Source: JAGXLP01 sp042218715 (GTDB taxonomy: Bacteria; Bipolaricaulota; Bipolaricaulia; M55B111). Taken from it: a stretch of 8,005 nucleotides of DNA. The stretch is taken from the NCBI GenBank assembly GCA_042218715.1, contig JBDGQU010000079.1, positions 1-8,005 on the forward strand. Reading direction: 5' to 3'. Under the pieces are notes generated by a model, which saw nothing but the letters and a program-made list of their open reading frames with translations, searched no databases and had not been told where the DNA came from. The number at the start of each line of letters is the position of its first letter. Position 1 is the first letter of the stretch. Below, piece by piece: positions 6,396-8,005 of this stretch. The position numbers and the translations under genes were made by a program.

Positions 6396-6430
6396 AATCC
6401 GTCTTACCTAACCCCGCAATATAGGTTAGG
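6382..6430. repeat. Two overlapping inverted repeats upstream of the zinc-protein gene
   Basis: GGTAAGA (6382-6388) pairs with TCTTACC (6402-6408), arms spaced by 13 bases, centred on the -35 box of the minus-strand promoter. CCTAACC (6407-6413) pairs perfectly with GGTTAGG (6424-6430), spaced by ten bases. The two share bases 6407-6408, so as RNA hairpins in a heliorhodopsin read-through transcript they would compete; as DNA they could be operators. Arm starts of the first repeat are 20 bp apart, roughly two helical turns. Confidence 0.55.
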
Positions 6431-6499
6431 CCGTGGTTTTAAAAAAGGCCAGGGACAGATAAGTCGGACGGCTTCGAAAAGGACGACGAACTCATCTAA

Positions 6500-6512
6500 A
6501 AGAGAAACTCTT
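6500..6512 (-). terminator. Weak hairpin after the heliorhodopsin gene
   Basis: On the minus strand AAGAG-TTT-CTCTT is followed by TTAG, 28 bases after the heliorhodopsin stop. The five-pair AT-rich stem and poor T-run make it a weak terminator at best; read-through into the zinc-protein gene is likely to be possible. Confidence 0.25.
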
Positions 6513-6540
6513 CGATAATATAATTTTTACCGGCGAAATC

Positions 6541-7320
6541 CTACACTGGCCGGAGGGTGCCGGCAAACACCTGCCAGGCCAGGGCGCTTTTGGCAAATAA
6601 ACTTAACAGTATATAAACCCGCTCCCCGTAGATATAATCTCCCCAGGACCTCCAACCTTTATATTGCAGGAACATATTCAGGGCAAATACATTGAAAAAC
6701 AGGAAGATGGAGCCGAAGATTCCGTAAACGAAGTTCGGCACCGAGCCCGCCCCATACAGATATAATCCGATGGCGATCCAGGGGACTGCCCCGGCCAGAC
6801 AGCCTAAATTAAAGGGGATCCAGTTTACGTCCTCTCCGGGATCGTTGAAGACTTCGGTAACCAGACCGAAAAGAATCATGGTGGCATTTATAGCGAATAT
6901 TAGAATCAGGCTGGAAAGATCATACATCCCGGCTAGCATGGCTATTATCACTATCATAAGAGAGGAGCTTAACGCGTATTCGTACCATCGGGCCGGGTTT
7001 ATGGACTTCTTAAGATTGCGCACGTACCAGTCGAAACCAAACGTCGCCAGATAAAAATGGGCCAGTGCAGAGATAAACAGAAACACAGCAACCAAAGGCC
7101 CGATTCGAATTTGCCAAGCCTGTTGTAAATTTTGGACGAGTTCCTCCGTTTGAGGATTGAAACGCAGATAAACCGTAGTTATGGGCAGAGAAAAGTCACT
7201 GCTCAGAATCCACATCAAAACGCCCTGAATTAGATGCAGCAGGCTCATGAACCCGTTGAAATATCTCAACCGTTTAAATCTGGCTTCTTCTTTATTTACT
7301 TCTTCGGCAACTTCTTCCAT
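6541..7320 (-). CDS. Heliorhodopsin
   Basis: This 259-residue seven-helix protein is a heliorhodopsin, the retinal-binding family with inverted topology (N-terminus cytoplasmic). Approximate helices are 22-41, 73-93, 112-131, 135-157, 170-190, 196-219 and 230-255. The retinal Schiff-base lysine is K244 in SLFAKSALAWQVFAGTL. The counterion is E114 in RWYEYALSSS. The conserved histidines are H29 in helix 1 and H88 in helix 2. NATMILFG (145-152) and LQYKG (218-222) also match the well-known heliorhodopsin 48C12 as I remember it. The helix 1-2 loop (about 42-72) is long, as usual in the family. AAGGAGG five bases upstream sets the ATG. Heliorhodopsins do not generally pump ions; photosensory or enzyme-regulating roles have been proposed. 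No retinal-synthesis gene is visible here. The residues are intact, so it should bind retinal if supplied. Confidence 0.95.
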   Translation of the reverse strand: MEEVAEEVNKEEARFKRLRYFNGFMSLLHLIQGVLMWILSSDFSLPITTVYLRFNPQTEELVQNLQQAWQIRIGPLVAVFLFISALAHFYLATFGFDWYVRNLKKSINPARWYEYALSSSLMIVIIAMLAGMYDLSSLILIFAINATMILFGLVTEVFNDPGEDVNWIPFNLGCLAGAVPWIAIGLYLYGAGSVPNFVYGIFGSIFLFFNVFALNMFLQYKGWRSWGDYIYGERVYILLSLFAKSALAWQVFAGTLRPV

Positions 7321-7846
7321 GGGAACCTCCTTAAAATACTTAAGTAGGTTTGAGAACGTCTAATGAGATATAAACTAAAACCTATCATTTCGGAACTCCA
7401 GAGAGATTCCTGAAATTTAACCCGTAAATATCCTTCGGTTTCTAGATGAAGTCCCGGTTTACCAAGATTTCAAACCATAGGTCGAGACCTAGGAAAACAG
7501 ATGCTCTCTTAGTTTACCAAAAAATAAAATTGTGCAAAATATCCCGGGAACCCTCATCCGTTGGCCTTTTCGGTTAACCTGTTACGGAAATTTTAAATAC
7601 CCTTGCCATATAGAGGTTTCCTCGATATACTCCAAGCTCTTCTAATAGAAAGAAAACAGGAGAATACTCCCCCAACAATTTGCCGAGGACCATACATGAT
7701 ACAAAAAATAGTTCAATGCTCTGCATTTTTTAATTTCCACGTTAAGGGAAACTTATTTTCCGAAGACAATTGATAGCAGAGACGGCTAAGATTGGTAGTA
7801 ATAACCGGAACTCGGAAACTTTGTTTTTGGTTAAGTCTAAAGAGAT
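7321..7846. other. Long gene-free stretch upstream of heliorhodopsin
   Basis: This 526-bp region between the CDF-like fragment and the heliorhodopsin gene has no credible ORF; stops are frequent in all frames. It should contain the heliorhodopsin promoter and the end of the upstream transcript. Visible structure includes the palindrome TAGGTC-GA-GACCTA (7478-7491), short perfect palindromes TCCCGGGA and GGTTAACC near 7540-7580, and a TetR half-operator match at 7368-7378. No clear terminator is seen after 7847. Confidence 0.55.
7367..7395 (-). promoter_or_regulatory. Weak candidate promoter of heliorhodopsin
   Basis: On the minus strand TTCCGA is followed after 17 bases by TATATC (-10 at 7372-7367), about 47 bases before the start codon. 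Matches to consensus are poor (three and four of six), so another sigma factor or an activator may be needed. I see no clear sigma-B-type alternative. Confidence 0.3.
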
Positions 7847-8005
7847 TTAGGACCGAAGAGGGTCTACGCGGACATAACAGTATGCACCTTCATCTGAAGT
7901 ACTTTCGTGAACCTTTTGTTTGACCTGTTCTACAATTTCATTTGCCTCTCTAACCGGAAGGTCAGTCTCAACCTCTATATGCATTCCCAGATGGATCTTC
8001 TCCGG
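7847..8005 (-). CDS. C-terminal fragment of a cation diffusion facilitator (CDF)-like protein
   Basis: Reading the minus strand from the window edge gives 52 codons and a TAA at 7849-7847; the start lies outside. The residues include HLGMHIEVETDLPVREANE, then IVEQVKQKV and a closing YVRVDPL. This matches the strand-helix-strand pattern of the cytoplasmic C-terminal dimerisation domain of CDF metal-ion/proton antiporters, which typically contains a GMHIEVD...REAHEI...VHVDP pattern. Full-length members are about 280-400 residues with six membrane helices, which cannot be checked here. The likely role is divalent metal (zinc, iron, manganese or cobalt) efflux. The gene is on the same strand as heliorhodopsin but 526 bp upstream, so probably a separate unit. 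Confidence 0.7.
   Translation of the reverse strand, partial: PEKIHLGMHIEVETDLPVREANEIVEQVKQKVHESTSDEGAYCYVRVDPLRS

Noticed and set aside
6429..6450. GGCC...GGCC with a T-run (minus strand) as the heliorhodopsin terminator
   Set aside because: The stem is only four pairs, its 14-base loop contains the T-run, and no proper stem precedes the T-run on the minus strand.
6770..7054. Plus-strand open frame of 94 codons opposite heliorhodopsin
   Set aside because: It lies antisense within the unambiguous heliorhodopsin gene.
7696..7773. Possible 25-residue peptide with CGAGGA six bases upstream
   Set aside because: It is too short, has no recognisable features or homology cue, and AT-rich gaps yield such frames by chance.

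Overview
The window looks like bacterial chromosome, probably from a Bacillota (Firmicutes)-type organism, but this assignment is only moderately secure. It rests on strong purine-rich ribosome binding sites, including one with 13 bases identical to the usual 3' end of 16S rRNA when read on the opposite strand. A TTG start, sigma-70-type promoter boxes and the gene content (RND/MMPL pump with a LolA-like partner, split permease, heliorhodopsin) also fit. There is no rRNA or other phylogenetic marker in the window.

The left part (1-5823) is a plus-strand export locus. It begins with a TetR-family repressor gene (98-685). A long co-directional gene set follows: an HAE3/MMPL-type RND transporter, a secreted LolA-like protein, a small exported protein of unknown function, two overlapping genes for half-size permeases, and a one-domain cupin. 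Spacing is tight (3-60 bp, with one 4-bp ATGA overlap), so 746-5823 is probably one operon. A 20-bp palindrome lies just downstream of the tetR promoter (57-76) and recurs in 17 of 20 bases just downstream of the -10 box of the RND operon (701-720). This makes a convincing two-site operator for autorepression and pump control.

The middle (5824-6119) is non-coding and contains a GC-rich tetraloop hairpin (6066-6085) that resembles the end hairpins of IS200/IS605 elements but could also be a bidirectional terminator. The right part reads on the minus strand: a C-terminal fragment of a cation diffusion facilitator-like protein (7847 to beyond the window end), a 526-bp gap, a full-length heliorhodopsin gene (6541-7320), and a gene for a small probable zinc-binding protein (6120-6341) with its own promoter, flanked by two overlapping inverted repeats.

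The most interesting item is the heliorhodopsin. It keeps the retinal-binding lysine, the counterion glutamate and the two buried histidines of the family. It sits immediately upstream of a Cys/His-rich small protein and shares a convergent intergenic region with a TetR-controlled hydrophobe-efflux operon. An 11-base exact match to half of the TetR operator overlaps its candidate -10 box, which raises the possibility of co-regulation, although that link is speculative.
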